Below are positions 1 through 7,941 of a stretch of DNA of 34,856 nucleotides, in pieces. The notes below the pieces were generated by a model. It was not told where the DNA came from and did no database searches. It saw only the letters and a program-made list of their open reading frames with translations. A program made the translations under genes and the position numbers. The stretch is from Alphaproteobacteria bacterium (GTDB lineage Bacteria; Pseudomonadota; Alphaproteobacteria; UBA8366; GCA-2717185): assembly GCA_021774435.1 (NCBI GenBank), contig JAJFJB010000127.1, forward strand, positions 1-34,856. The letters are read 5' to 3'. Each line of letters starts with the position of its first letter. Position 1 is the stretch's first letter.

Positions 1-768
1 GCGGCTCGCTCGAGAGCCGCCGACCCAAGGTTTCTCGACGATCTGCGTGCGCTGGCCAATCAATTTAGTAAGCCAGCAACCGAAGTTTTGATAAGCGATG
101 ATTTTAGCGACGGAGACTTCACGTCCAACCCTGCTTGGACAGTCGCGTCAGGCCGGTTCGAAATGGATTGGCAAGGGGGCTTGCACAGCAATGTCACCGC
201 CTCCCAGGCACCAGCGCAACCGGCACAAAAACAGCCCGCGCGTCGAGAACGCGGCGAAGACGTCGCTCTTCGTCTTTTGGGACAAATTCTGAACCCGGAT
301 CAAGGTGGCACGCAGGGTGCAAACAAACCTGCTGCTGCGCCGGTCGCTGAACCTGCGATACCCGCCGAAGCTTTCCTCATGGAGCCGATCTCAAACGCCT
401 TCGCCCTGACGGCGACGCTCGCCATGGAGGCATCGGCCGGCCCCGTAACCTTTGCGATGTTCCAGGGTCAGCAGCGTACAATTGGTTTCTTTCTCGTCTA
501 CGATCCCATCGACGGTCTAGCGCTTCAAAGGCGCGGCGCGCGCAGTAATATAACCATCGCATCCGGCACGGCGGCACTCGCCGACGGCGCCAATCATGTG
601 ATCGGTTGGCAACGGAACGAGAATGGCGAAATGTCCGTCACTGTCGACGATGTCGAAGTTCTCCGCGTTACGGATAGCAACTTTCGCGACGATTGGGCCG
701 GTGTATCAATGGTAAACGGCGGTGGCGCGGTGACCTTGCGCTCATTGACGATCTCCGGCACCCGCTGA
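1..768 (+). CDS. Partial protein with LamG/DUF1080-like beta-sandwich fold (5' end outside window)
   Basis: The reading frame is open from base 1, so the true start lies upstream; an internal TTG at 88 is a possible but unneeded start. About 255 residues are visible. The part from about residue 33 (DDFSDGDF, then WTVASGRFEMD) resembles the first strand of concanavalin-like domains of the LamG/DUF1080 kind. The alternating hydrophobic strands after residue 130, ending in a typical final strand (VTLRSLTISGTR), fit the rest of such a sandwich. A stretch rich in Ala, Pro, Gln and Arg (about residues 64-120) interrupts the fold like a linker or loop insertion. No catalytic residues can be named. 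I infer a carbohydrate- or ligand-binding domain at the end of a larger protein; the function is unknown. Confidence 0.6.
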   Translation, partial: AARSRAADPRFLDDLRALANQFSKPATEVLISDDFSDGDFTSNPAWTVASGRFEMDWQGGLHSNVTASQAPAQPAQKQPARRERGEDVALRLLGQILNPDQGGTQGANKPAAAPVAEPAIPAEAFLMEPISNAFALTATLAMEASAGPVTFAMFQGQQRTIGFFLVYDPIDGLALQRRGARSNITIASGTAALADGANHVIGWQRNENGEMSVTVDDVEVLRVTDSNFRDDWAGVSMVNGGGAVTLRSLTISGTR

Positions 769-793
769 CGCCGTAGATCGCGGTCAAGTTCCC

Positions 794-1120
794 TTAAAAG
801 AAACGGCTGCGGCGCAGATATGGTAGCATGCAGGCTGCGGTCTGGCGCATTGCCTCATCCGGATGCGGCCGGTCCGTGCGCACGGGCAGCGGCGCGGGAA
901 GCATTCGCCGACGCCGGCGTTCCGCAACACTACAGGCGACCAAAAGCGTTCCGAAGAGCGAAACCGGAATGATGATCAACATCGCTGTCGATGAAACCCC
1001 AACAGCAATATTGAACAGGGTCAAAATCAGAAGCAGCGGCATGACCTGCATAATCAAGGCAAAAATGACGATGACGATCCACATCACTGCTTGCGCAACC
1101 ACAGAAACGCTATGATCCAT
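794..1120 (-). CDS. Small two-TM membrane protein of unknown function
   Basis: 108 residues from ATG at 1120, chosen because a GGGA element lies 9-12 bases upstream; a longer version from TTG at 1147 is possible. Two hydrophobic segments (about residues 8-30 and 34-60) are followed by a very basic, Arg-rich and probably cytoplasmic tail starting at about residue 66. No family is recognised. It runs opposite to its neighbours and ends 25 bases after the stop of the preceding gene, so the two are convergent. An overlapping forward frame at 828-1115 has no comparable protein character. Moderate confidence only, since short membrane ORFs can be spurious. Confidence 0.5.
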   Translation of the reverse strand: MDHSVSVVAQAVMWIVIVIFALIMQVMPLLLILTLFNIAVGVSSTAMLIIIPVSLFGTLLVACSVAERRRRRMLPAPLPVRTDRPHPDEAMRQTAACMLPYLRRSRFF

Positions 1121-1314
1121 GCTCAACATTCCCAATGACAACGGCAAATTTACCGCAAGTCCCTATTGTGCCATCATTTTTGTTCCGAAAGAAGCCCCTT
1201 ACTCAGGTAGTCAATTGATGCTGTTATGGACGGCGCAAACTGTTTTCCAATTGATCGTGCCGGTCTACCGGGCGATTGTTTGGGAAATACCGCTAGCAAT
1301 TGGGAGAATTGGCA

Positions 1315-2256
1315 ATGAACCTGCCTTTGGGTGACACCTATCATTACGGGCTCATGACCCGGTTTCCGACGATCGAAGCCACCCGGGCCATTACCGCAAA
1401 ACTCGATGCGTTAAAATTCGACTCCGTCTGGGTCGGTGATCACATTGCGTTCACCACGCCAATTCTTGACCCGTTTTTGCAACTTGCCCAAATAGCCGCC
1501 TGCAGTGACCGTCTCACCGTCGGTACAGGCGTCTACCTGCTCCCCTTAAGGCACCCAACGCCCGTAGCAAAGCAAACTGCGACGCTTGACCATCTCTCCG
1601 GTGGCCGGTTCATTTTTGGCGTCGGCGTCGGCGGTGAATTTCCGCGCGAATTCGAAGCCTGTGGTGTGCCGCACAATGAACGTGGCGCACGCCTGGAAGA
1701 AGGAGTCGAAGTGGTCCGAAAACTATGGCGTGGCGAGCCGGTATCCCATGAGGGAAAATTCTATTCGTTTCCTGAAACCCATATGCAGCCCGCAACCACT
1801 ACGTCCAACGGGCCGCCAATCTGGTTTGGCGGCCGCTCCGAAGCGGCCCTCAAACGTACGGGCCGCATTGGCGATGGCTGGATTTCCTATGTCGTGACAC
1901 CTGAGATGTTCAAGGAGAGCCTCGACAAAATCGCCCCTTCTTTCGAAAAGGCGAACCGGGACGTGGAGACATTCGGCACGGCGCACCTGCTCTTCGCGCA
2001 AATCGACAACAGCTATGAAGCCGCGCTCGACAGGGCAACCGAGTTGCTCAGCAAACGCTACGCGATGGATTTTCGCAGGCCAGCGCAGAAATACGCCGCG
2101 CTTGGAAAGCCGGAAGATGTCGCGGAAGCGATCTCGAAATTTCACGAGGCCGGTGTCCGTCATATCAATCTTGATTTCCTCGGACCGCCCGAGGAACGCG
2201 ACGCGCAGCTCGATTGGTTCGCCGCCGAAGTAAGGCCTCTGTTGGGCAAGGGATAG
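1315..2256 (+). CDS. LLM-class flavin-dependent oxidoreductase (F420/FMN luciferase-like)
   Basis: 313 residues, close to the usual length for the bacterial luciferase-like (LLM) family. The start is ATG at 1315, with GGGAG eight bases upstream; a TTG at 1300 in the same frame is less likely. Family marks are the early WVGDHIAF segment, the barrel strand with TVGTGVYLLPLRHP, the FGVGVGGEFPREFEACG loop, and a later PPIWFGGRSEAALKRTGRIGDGW segment that normally lines the flavin phosphate site. Members reduce or oxidise diverse substrates with reduced F420 or FMN; the substrate here is unknown. A TTG-started MetE-like gene follows after 15 bases, so the two are very likely co-transcribed. Which flavin is used cannot be told from this sequence. 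Confidence 0.85.
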   Translation: MNLPLGDTYHYGLMTRFPTIEATRAITAKLDALKFDSVWVGDHIAFTTPILDPFLQLAQIAACSDRLTVGTGVYLLPLRHPTPVAKQTATLDHLSGGRFIFGVGVGGEFPREFEACGVPHNERGARLEEGVEVVRKLWRGEPVSHEGKFYSFPETHMQPATTTSNGPPIWFGGRSEAALKRTGRIGDGWISYVVTPEMFKESLDKIAPSFEKANRDVETFGTAHLLFAQIDNSYEAALDRATELLSKRYAMDFRRPAQKYAALGKPEDVAEAISKFHEAGVRHINLDFLGPPEERDAQLDWFAAEVRPLLGKG

Positions 2257-2271
2257 GCGAAGGGACGAATC

Positions 2272-3324
2272 TTGGATTATCAATTTCTGCCAACGACAAT
2301 CGTTGGAAGTTATGCACAGCCCGACTGGCTCATCGATCGGGCCAATTTGAACAGCCGACTCCCGCCACGAGTCCGCGCGAAGGAAATTTGGCGCGTATCG
2401 GAAGATCTTCTTGCGGAAGCGCAGGACGATGCAACGCTCATCGCCCTGCATGATCAAGAACGTGCTGGCATCGACATCGTCGGCGACGGTGAAATGCGTC
2501 GCGAGAGCTATTCCAACCGTGTCGCCAATGCGCTGGAAGGCATCGATCTCGACAATCATGGCACCGCAATCGACCGTACAGGAAAACCCAATCCGGTCCC
2601 GCGCGTTGCCGGTCCCATAAAGCGCGCGCGGCCGATCGAGGTTTCGGATGCCGAGTTCGTCCGCCGAAACACCGACAAGCCGATCAAAATCACCGTCCCC
2701 GGCCCTTTCACAATGAGCCAGCAGGCGCAGAACGACTTCTATCCCGATGATGAGCATCTCGCCATGGCCTATGCAGAGGCGATAAACGGAGAAATCCGCG
2801 ACTTGACGAATGCCGGCGTCGATATTGTTCAATTGGACGAACCCTATATGCAGGCCCGCGCAGAGTCGGCCCGGGAATTCGGTGTGAAAGCCGTGAATAG
2901 AGCGATAGATGGTGTCGAATGCCAAATCGCACTGCATATTTGTTTCGGTTACGCGCACGTGCATGGCGCGAATGCGCAAAAACCGTCGGGCTATTCCTTC
3001 CTCTCCGAACTTGCTGACTGCAATGTCGATATCGTTTCGGTCGAAGCCGCACAACCGCGCCTTGATCTTTCTGTTCTGAAATCCCTCGTGTCCAAAAAAG
3101 TCATGCTGGGCGTTATCGACCTTGCCGACTTGTCGATCGAAACGCCAGAACTGGTTGCGGACCGTATACGGGCGGGCTTGGAGGTCGTGCCGGCTGAAAA
3201 CCTGATCCTCGCACCCGATTGCGGCATGAAGTATCTGGCGCGTGACGTCGCGTACGGGAAGTTAAAGGCGCTGGCGGATGGCGCACGGATCGTCAGGGAC
3301 GAATTACAGGGGGCAACCTCATAG
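2272..3324 (+). CDS. Cobalamin-independent methionine synthase-like (MetE C-domain) methyltransferase
   Basis: 350 residues from TTG at 2272 with AAGGGACG just upstream. It matches only the catalytic C-terminal barrel of MetE, which is about twice as long in full. The zinc-site residues known for MetE appear in order: H222 and C224 (LHICFG), E258 (VSVEAA) and C317 (PDCGMK). The QLDEP motif at 187-191 and GDGEMRRESY at 71-80 also fit the UROD/MetE-like superfamily. It probably moves a methyl group to or from a thiol, but lacking the N-terminal half it is unlikely to be a standard 5-methyl-THF-triglutamate:homocysteine enzyme. Pairing with the LLM oxidoreductase suggests one pathway for an unidentified methylated or sulfur compound. 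Confidence 0.82.
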   Translation: MDYQFLPTTIVGSYAQPDWLIDRANLNSRLPPRVRAKEIWRVSEDLLAEAQDDATLIALHDQERAGIDIVGDGEMRRESYSNRVANALEGIDLDNHGTAIDRTGKPNPVPRVAGPIKRARPIEVSDAEFVRRNTDKPIKITVPGPFTMSQQAQNDFYPDDEHLAMAYAEAINGEIRDLTNAGVDIVQLDEPYMQARAESAREFGVKAVNRAIDGVECQIALHICFGYAHVHGANAQKPSGYSFLSELADCNVDIVSVEAAQPRLDLSVLKSLVSKKVMLGVIDLADLSIETPELVADRIRAGLEVVPAENLILAPDCGMKYLARDVAYGKLKALADGARIVRDELQGATS

Positions 3325-3349
3325 TCAATTCAAGGTAGAGGCCTGGCGC

Positions 3350-3712
3350 CTATTCGCCGCCGCCGCCATCTCCGCCACTGTCGAACCCGCCGCCATCGTA
3401 GCCACCACCGTTGTAATCGCTTAGATAGCCGCCTTCGGAATAACCTGTATCGGTGTGAATGGCTTCTGAAACCGTTAAGCCAACCCACATGGCACCAATG
3501 AATGAGGCTTCTCTGCCATAGGAGTAATCGGCCTCCTCTTCGTCCTCGGCATCCTTTCGTCTCTTCATAAATCGACGGCCTTTATTGGCCGCATCGCGCA
3601 ATTTTCCAGCGATGAGAAAGAAGACGACAAGTCCGATAACGCCCGAAATAAAGATCGGTAGCCACCAGAACGCGGCGGCGGCAATAGCAATCATAACAGC
3701 AATTTGCAGCAT
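3350..3712 (-). CDS. Small membrane-anchored protein with glycine-rich tail
   Basis: 120 residues from ATG at 3712, with AAAGGGAG well placed upstream. A hydrophobic N-terminus (about residues 3-35, possibly two short passes or a hairpin) is followed by a basic then acidic segment (KRRKDAEDEEEAD). The C-terminus is built of Gly, Tyr, Asp and Ser, with repeated GGG-Y/F-D units. No enzyme motif is visible. The tail resembles the low-complexity Gly-rich ends found on some bacterial membrane proteins and may be extracytoplasmic. Function unknown. It is convergent with the MetE-like gene, 25 bases away. Confidence 0.62.
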   Translation of the reverse strand: MLQIAVMIAIAAAAFWWLPIFISGVIGLVVFFLIAGKLRDAANKGRRFMKRRKDAEDEEEADYSYGREASFIGAMWVGLTVSEAIHTDTGYSEGGYLSDYNGGGYDGGGFDSGGDGGGGE

Positions 3713-3793
3713 GGCTTCGCGCTCCCTTTAGATCACTTCCAGTTTAAGTCCAGATCGCTTCGTCACCAAAAATTGTAACACCGACGTGAACTC

Positions 3794-5098
3794 TCAGCCT
3801 AGAACTGAAAAACTGCTGTTCATATTGATCTCCCTGCGCCGCGAATAGAAACCGATATCAATTGTCCGACCGATATGTGGCAGTTTGTATTGCACCGGAT
3901 CCGCGTCATGGTCGTGCCCGTCCTCGCAGGCCAAAATCAGTTCCGCCATCATGGCGCCCGCTACCGGCGCGTTCTTGAACTGATTGCCACTGGTACCAAT
4001 CGCCATATAGAACCCGTCGAGACTCGATCTGTCATAAATGGGAATCCAATCGTCGGACACATCATAGAGGTCAACGACCCCTTGCATCCGGCTGGGGATC
4101 GGCAGTGTTGGAATCCGTTGTGCCTCGCGATGAACCTGTGTTGTCCATTGATCGGTGAAATCCCGATTGTAATTGTCTGGATCAACGAATTCGCGCAGAT
4201 CGCATTCCGGGTCCTCACTACCGATGAGAATGTGGTTGCCAACTTCGGGGCGGCAGTAATTCCCAACGTCGCTATCCGTAATCACATAGCCGGCATGCTC
4301 GAAGTCGAATCCTTCGGGTGACGGCACATGAGCAACTTCCTGCCGCAATGCCTTGGTCTCGATATTCATGTCCTCAAGCACACCCGCCATACCATTGATC
4401 AGCGAGGAGTGCGGACCGGCAACGTTGACGACCACCGGGGCATCGATGCGCTTTCCGTCGGTTAGGGTCACGCCTCGAACCCGCCCATCAGCGCGCCTGA
4501 TTTCCGCGACTTCTGCGTTAAACTGGAATTTGCCACCAACAGCTTCGACGGCACATTGGACGTTGTGCGTGGCGAGCTGTGGGTCACTCACATAGCCCGC
4601 GTCAGGAAAAAAGACAGCGCCGTCGACAGTCCCCCCCGCGGGCTGCCCAAATGCGTCATCGTCCAGCCGTTTCGCGGGTGCGAACCGTCGCATATCGAAA
4701 AACGGCAACTTTTCGCCAATTTTTTCGTTATCCCACCCTTCCCAGGGTATGCCTATCGCGTCCAACCGTTCACACATAGGCTCCAAAAATTCATTCGACT
4801 CCGTTCTCAATGCTACGCAGCCAGTGTTGTGATAGGCCGCCAGGCCGCGTTCGTCATCGGTGCCGATATACGCCGTCCATTCTCGCCATACGAATACGCC
4901 CTCATAGGCAAGAGCGCAGCCATCGATCGTCGAATAGTGCGTGCGTATGATCGCACAGGACCCGCTTGTCGATCCGTAGCCGGACGTTGGTAACTTATCG
5001 ATGTTCAGTGTCGATTTGCCACGCTTGGCCAGCTCATAGGCCACACAACACCCAATGATGCCTGCACCGATAACGATTGCGTCGTATTGCTCATTCAT
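3794..5098 (-). CDS. FAD-dependent oxidoreductase, DAO / sarcosine oxidase-like family
   Basis: 434 residues from ATG at 5098; GGGA lies about 10 bases upstream, and the longer GTG frame adds only 10 unlikely residues. The N-terminus carries a Rossmann dinucleotide motif (GAGIIG, residues 11-16), followed by the GSTSGSCAIIRTHYS segment typical of D-amino-acid/sarcosine oxidase-like proteins. The C-terminus has a MAIGTSGNQFKNAPVAGAMMAELI flavin-binding end, written here only to mark the motif type (GTSGNQFK core). Such enzymes oxidise secondary or primary amines, releasing an imine and H2O2 or passing electrons onward. The substrate is not predictable. It is divergent from the TolQ-like operon across 109 bases that probably hold both promoters. 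Confidence 0.85.
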   Translation of the reverse strand: MNEQYDAIVIGAGIIGCCVAYELAKRGKSTLNIDKLPTSGYGSTSGSCAIIRTHYSTIDGCALAYEGVFVWREWTAYIGTDDERGLAAYHNTGCVALRTESNEFLEPMCERLDAIGIPWEGWDNEKIGEKLPFFDMRRFAPAKRLDDDAFGQPAGGTVDGAVFFPDAGYVSDPQLATHNVQCAVEAVGGKFQFNAEVAEIRRADGRVRGVTLTDGKRIDAPVVVNVAGPHSSLINGMAGVLEDMNIETKALRQEVAHVPSPEGFDFEHAGYVITDSDVGNYCRPEVGNHILIGSEDPECDLREFVDPDNYNRDFTDQWTTQVHREAQRIPTLPIPSRMQGVVDLYDVSDDWIPIYDRSSLDGFYMAIGTSGNQFKNAPVAGAMMAELILACEDGHDHDADPVQYKLPHIGRTIDIGFYSRRREINMNSSFSVLG

Positions 5099-5207
5099 TG
5101 TCTTTGTTCCCGAATTCTTGATCAGCACTACATATGATAATAGTTAGGGATGTGGTATGGCCGCCCAGCGAATACTTTAACGCCTAGGTTCGGGAGTCGG
5201 AAAAGAA

Positions 5208-5849
5208 ATGGAACTTATCTCGAAACCGCATCGGTATCTTTTGTTTCTTCGGTTCATATTGGTCAACATGGTTGCCACGGCTTTGGTCGCCGCGGCTTAC
5301 ATTCAAGGCTGGATGGACGGGATCTTCGTTCCAATCACGATGGAGATTTCGCTGGGAATTTTTGCTGTATTCCTGTTTGGTCTATGCACCTGTGGTGCCC
5401 GGGTCTGGCGCACCAGCGTGGAACTCAACGATATCCGAGGCGGCGCGCCTCGTGACGGGACACGAGCGGCGAAATACCTCAATACCGTCTATGGTGGGGG
5501 CCCCGAGAGCCGCTCCCTCGGCGCCTCCGCACTGCGGCTTAAATTGTCAAACGGAGTCGCCGTGGTCCGCCAAGTAGCGAACGGCCTGGTCTTTCTTGGC
5601 CTGATCGGAACCGTCATCGGCTTCATCATTGCGCTTTCCGGTGTCGATCCCAAAGCGGCGACCGAAGTGGACAGCGTCGCCAACATGGTCGCAACATTAA
5701 TCAGCGGCATGTCCGTGGCGCTCTACACGACGTTGGTCGGTGCCGTCCTGTATGTCTGGCTCACGATCAATCACCGCATTCTGACCAGTGGTTCGGTCAA
5801 TCTGATCGGTGCGATTATCGAGCTCGGAGAAGCCCGTGAACGAGCTTGA
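5208..5849 (+). CDS. MotA/TolQ/ExbB-type proton channel subunit
   Basis: 213 residues from ATG at 5208 (GGAAAAG upstream). Four hydrophobic segments are visible at about 10-32, 40-62, 120-142 and 162-186, with a soluble loop of about 55 residues between the second and third. The C-terminal pair (LGLIGTVIGFIIALSG, then NMVATLISGMSVALYTTLVG) matches the conserved MotA/TolQ/ExbB core that lines the proton path. It is the first gene of three that overlap or abut, and its last 14 bases overlap the next start. By family knowledge it would form an inner-membrane channel pentamer around a dimer of a single-TM partner. The partner is encoded next door. What this motor drives is unknown. Confidence 0.85.
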   Translation: MELISKPHRYLLFLRFILVNMVATALVAAAYIQGWMDGIFVPITMEISLGIFAVFLFGLCTCGARVWRTSVELNDIRGGAPRDGTRAAKYLNTVYGGGPESRSLGASALRLKLSNGVAVVRQVANGLVFLGLIGTVIGFIIALSGVDPKAATEVDSVANMVATLISGMSVALYTTLVGAVLYVWLTINHRILTSGSVNLIGAIIELGEARERA

Positions 5850-6435
5850 CGATTTCGAAGAAGAATCGTCGGGCACGATCTTTCGTGACGTCATTCTGCT
5901 CGCGCTGATCGGATTCGTCGCCATGGTGGTGATGCTGCTGCCGCATCTGAAAAAATCAGAAGTCGAAGCGCAGGATCACAAAGCTCCCGGTAACGTCATT
6001 GTAGAAATGCATTGGCCGAGCGAACAGCTGGTGGATGTCGATCTATGGGTCATGGGTCCCGACTCGACACCCGTCGGGTTCTGGAATTTAGGCAACCGTG
6101 TATTCAACCTGCTCCGCGACGATCTTGGGATCGAAGGCGACGCAACGGATGAGAATTACGAAGTCGCCTACAGCCGGGGCATTCCTGCCGGGGAATATAT
6201 CGTCAACGTGCATATGTACGGCCCCGTGCCGAAAGGCATGACGATACCTGTCACAGTCGTTGTCAGCGTGCGGAAGGACCTTGAGGCAACAAAACAAATC
6301 CTCAAAACGCAGATCAATTTGAAGAAACGCAATCAGGAAGAAACCGCTTATCGGTTCCGCCTGACCAGCAAGGGCGAGCTGATTGAAGACAGTGTCACGA
6401 CGTTGCGCCGTCGCCTCATCACGGAGGCCATGTAG
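5836..6435 (+). CDS. ExbD/TolR-like single-TM anchor with an unrelated periplasmic domain
   Basis: 199 residues from GTG at 5836 (GGAGA seven bases upstream), overlapping the channel gene by 14 bases. A short acidic N-terminus precedes one membrane segment (about 15-37). The motif FRDVILLALIGF puts Asp18 at the membrane edge, just where ExbD/TolR/MotB have their essential proton-carrying Asp (compare F-x-D-V in ExbD). The periplasmic part (about 45-150) is not ExbD-like. It has a segment around residues 63-79 with D-V-D-L-W-V-x-G-P-D and a later IPAGEYIVNVHMYG, suggesting a beta-sandwich like those in DUF2135-type proteins. Residues 150-199 look helical and charged. It probably forms the stator/plug partner of the channel. 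Confidence 0.72.
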   Translation: MNELDDFEEESSGTIFRDVILLALIGFVAMVVMLLPHLKKSEVEAQDHKAPGNVIVEMHWPSEQLVDVDLWVMGPDSTPVGFWNLGNRVFNLLRDDLGIEGDATDENYEVAYSRGIPAGEYIVNVHMYGPVPKGMTIPVTVVVSVRKDLEATKQILKTQINLKKRNQEETAYRFRLTSKGELIEDSVTTLRRRLITEAM

Positions 6436-6956
6436 TGGAAAATTTGATCTATCTGTTCGCGGCAACGGTAGCATTGTTCGCCCTGCTCGCGACAATAGCC
6501 ATCTGGTCGCCGCGGAAAACGATTGTCCGCGTCGTTGCGTTGACAGCGGCAGTAATCCTGCTTCCGCTGGGCTACGTTCAGCTGATAGAGCTCCTAAGCC
6601 AACCGAAGCCCATGAGTTTTGAATGGTTCAATCGCGATGCCAAGGAGGCCAAGATTTTAGCCGTCAGCTTCGAAGAAGGAGAAGCCATCTATCTCTGGAT
6701 GCAAGTCGGCGACGCTCTGAAACCTCGCTACTATAAACTTCCGTGGCGCCAAGACCTGGCGGAACGCCTCGAAGAAGCCGTCGACGACGCGATCACACGC
6801 GGGTCAACCGTTGTGATCACGACGCCTTTCTCGCCGAAATCGCTGGAAGAACTTGGCAACCTGAATATCGACATCATTCCGCCGCCGGTGCCCCCAACCA
6901 AGACGCCGCCGTTTCAGAAGCCACAGGTTTTGGATCCTCGCAAACGCGGAATCTAG
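6435..6956 (+). CDS. Two-TM protein with proline-rich C-terminus, third gene of TolQ-like operon
   Basis: 173 residues from GTG at 6435, sharing one base with the TAG stop of the preceding gene and preceded by ACGGAGG, so translation is strong and coupled. Two hydrophobic segments (about 3-24 and 30-52) are followed by a soluble domain of about 95 residues (KILAVSFEEGEAIYLWMQVG near its start) and a Pro-rich tail (PPPVPPTKTPPFQKP, about 152-167) somewhat like the linkers of TonB or TolA. No known family is recognised. Its place suggests a dedicated third component of the proton-driven complex. Its stop is 13 bases from the convergent lysR stop. Confidence 0.65.
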   Translation: MENLIYLFAATVALFALLATIAIWSPRKTIVRVVALTAAVILLPLGYVQLIELLSQPKPMSFEWFNRDAKEAKILAVSFEEGEAIYLWMQVGDALKPRYYKLPWRQDLAERLEEAVDDAITRGSTVVITTPFSPKSLEELGNLNIDIIPPPVPPTKTPPFQKPQVLDPRKRGI

Positions 6957-6969
6957 CCGGTCGTCCGTA

Positions 6970-7851
6970 CTACACAGCGCCTGGCCAGTGATACTGCCGC
7001 GCCAATTGTACCATCACATTCAAAGTCGGTGAAAATTGCCGGCCCGCGACTGTGACAAGTGAAATGGTACGGGAGACACTGGGGTCGGTTACGGGCCTCG
7101 TTGCGATGCCGGACCGGTCCGGCAAAAATTCGGGCATGATGCTACATCCCATTCGTGCAATCAGCATGGCCTGCACCCAATCCTCGCGCTCGCTGCGATA
7201 ACGCACATTCGTACTGACGGTCCATTCGGCGCCTAAATCTTTAAAATGGTCGGAAAACTCACAGTGCACCCGGATCAAATAGTTTTCACCATCCAGTTCT
7301 TGAACCGGCACAGTATCCATTTGTTCGAAACGGTGGCCTTCGGGAAACGCGATCATATAGCGTTCCTTGTAGAGCGGGATGGCATCCAGCCGGTCGGGGA
7401 TATTCGGAAGCCCAATCAAGCCAACATCCAGTTCACCCTTGAGCAACAGCTCTATCAAATCCTTTCCCGGCGCCTCGACGATATTCAGGTCAAGCGACGG
7501 AATATCCTCTCTCAATTTCGTAATGAAATTGATCATCTTGGCAGGACCGATCGTCGACATAACGCCAAGACTTACCGATGCCACTTCCAACGCGTGAAAG
7601 CCGCTCGCGTCCGCCCGCGCCGCTTCGCTGGCTGCGTAGATTTTTTCAAGATGCGGCTTCATCAATCGGCCCAAATCGGTGAGGTGGCTTTGGCTTCGCT
7701 CGCGCCGAATTAACTCACCGCCAAGCTCTTCTTCCAAGTTCTTGATCGCCTTCGTGAGCGACGGTTGAGCAACGTTGCATGTTTCTGCCGCCCGCGTGAA
7801 ATTCAGGGTCTCGCAGACAGCCAGAAAATAGCGCACTTGGTGCATTTCCAT
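6970..7851 (-). CDS. LysR-family transcriptional regulator
   Basis: 293 residues, typical for the family. The start is ATG at 7851, with GGAG seven bases upstream; ATG at 7866 and 7845 are alternatives. The N-terminal winged helix-turn-helix (1-60) has the usual sequence (RYFLAVCETLNFTRAAETCNVAQPSLTKAIKNLE, seen in pieces: FLAVCETLNFTRAAE and AQPSLTKAIKNLE). The rest is the two-lobed ligand-binding domain with the GELDVGLIGLP strand. It is divergent from the cupredoxin-like/MerA-like/TVP38 operon across 196 bases that include a dyad, so it is the likely regulator of that operon and of itself. The effector is unknown; redox or metal stress is a guess from the neighbours. Confidence 0.9.
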   Translation of the reverse strand: MEMHQVRYFLAVCETLNFTRAAETCNVAQPSLTKAIKNLEEELGGELIRRERSQSHLTDLGRLMKPHLEKIYAASEAARADASGFHALEVASVSLGVMSTIGPAKMINFITKLREDIPSLDLNIVEAPGKDLIELLLKGELDVGLIGLPNIPDRLDAIPLYKERYMIAFPEGHRFEQMDTVPVQELDGENYLIRVHCEFSDHFKDLGAEWTVSTNVRYRSEREDWVQAMLIARMGCSIMPEFLPDRSGIATRPVTDPSVSRTISLVTVAGRQFSPTLNVMVQLARQYHWPGAV

Positions 7852-7941
7852 AGTGAAGCTCCGCATCGTCGGGAGGCGCGCCGTTCCTCCCTTGAATTGC
7901 CCGTTATTCCAGTAGCTTGGTACTCTTTATAACCACTAGCT

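Noticed and set aside
828..1115. Forward frame opposite the small two-TM gene
   Set aside because: Arg/Ser-rich translation without hydrophobic or domain structure; the reverse-strand frame has coherent membrane segments instead.
1723..3054. Long reverse-strand open frame (443 codons) across the LLM and MetE-like genes
   Set aside because: It is antisense to two genes with clear family motifs, has no recognisable domain, and its composition is that of a mirror frame in GC-rich coding DNA.
3875..4993. Forward frames opposite the DAO oxidase gene
   Set aside because: They mirror a gene with FAD motifs at both ends and show no family features.
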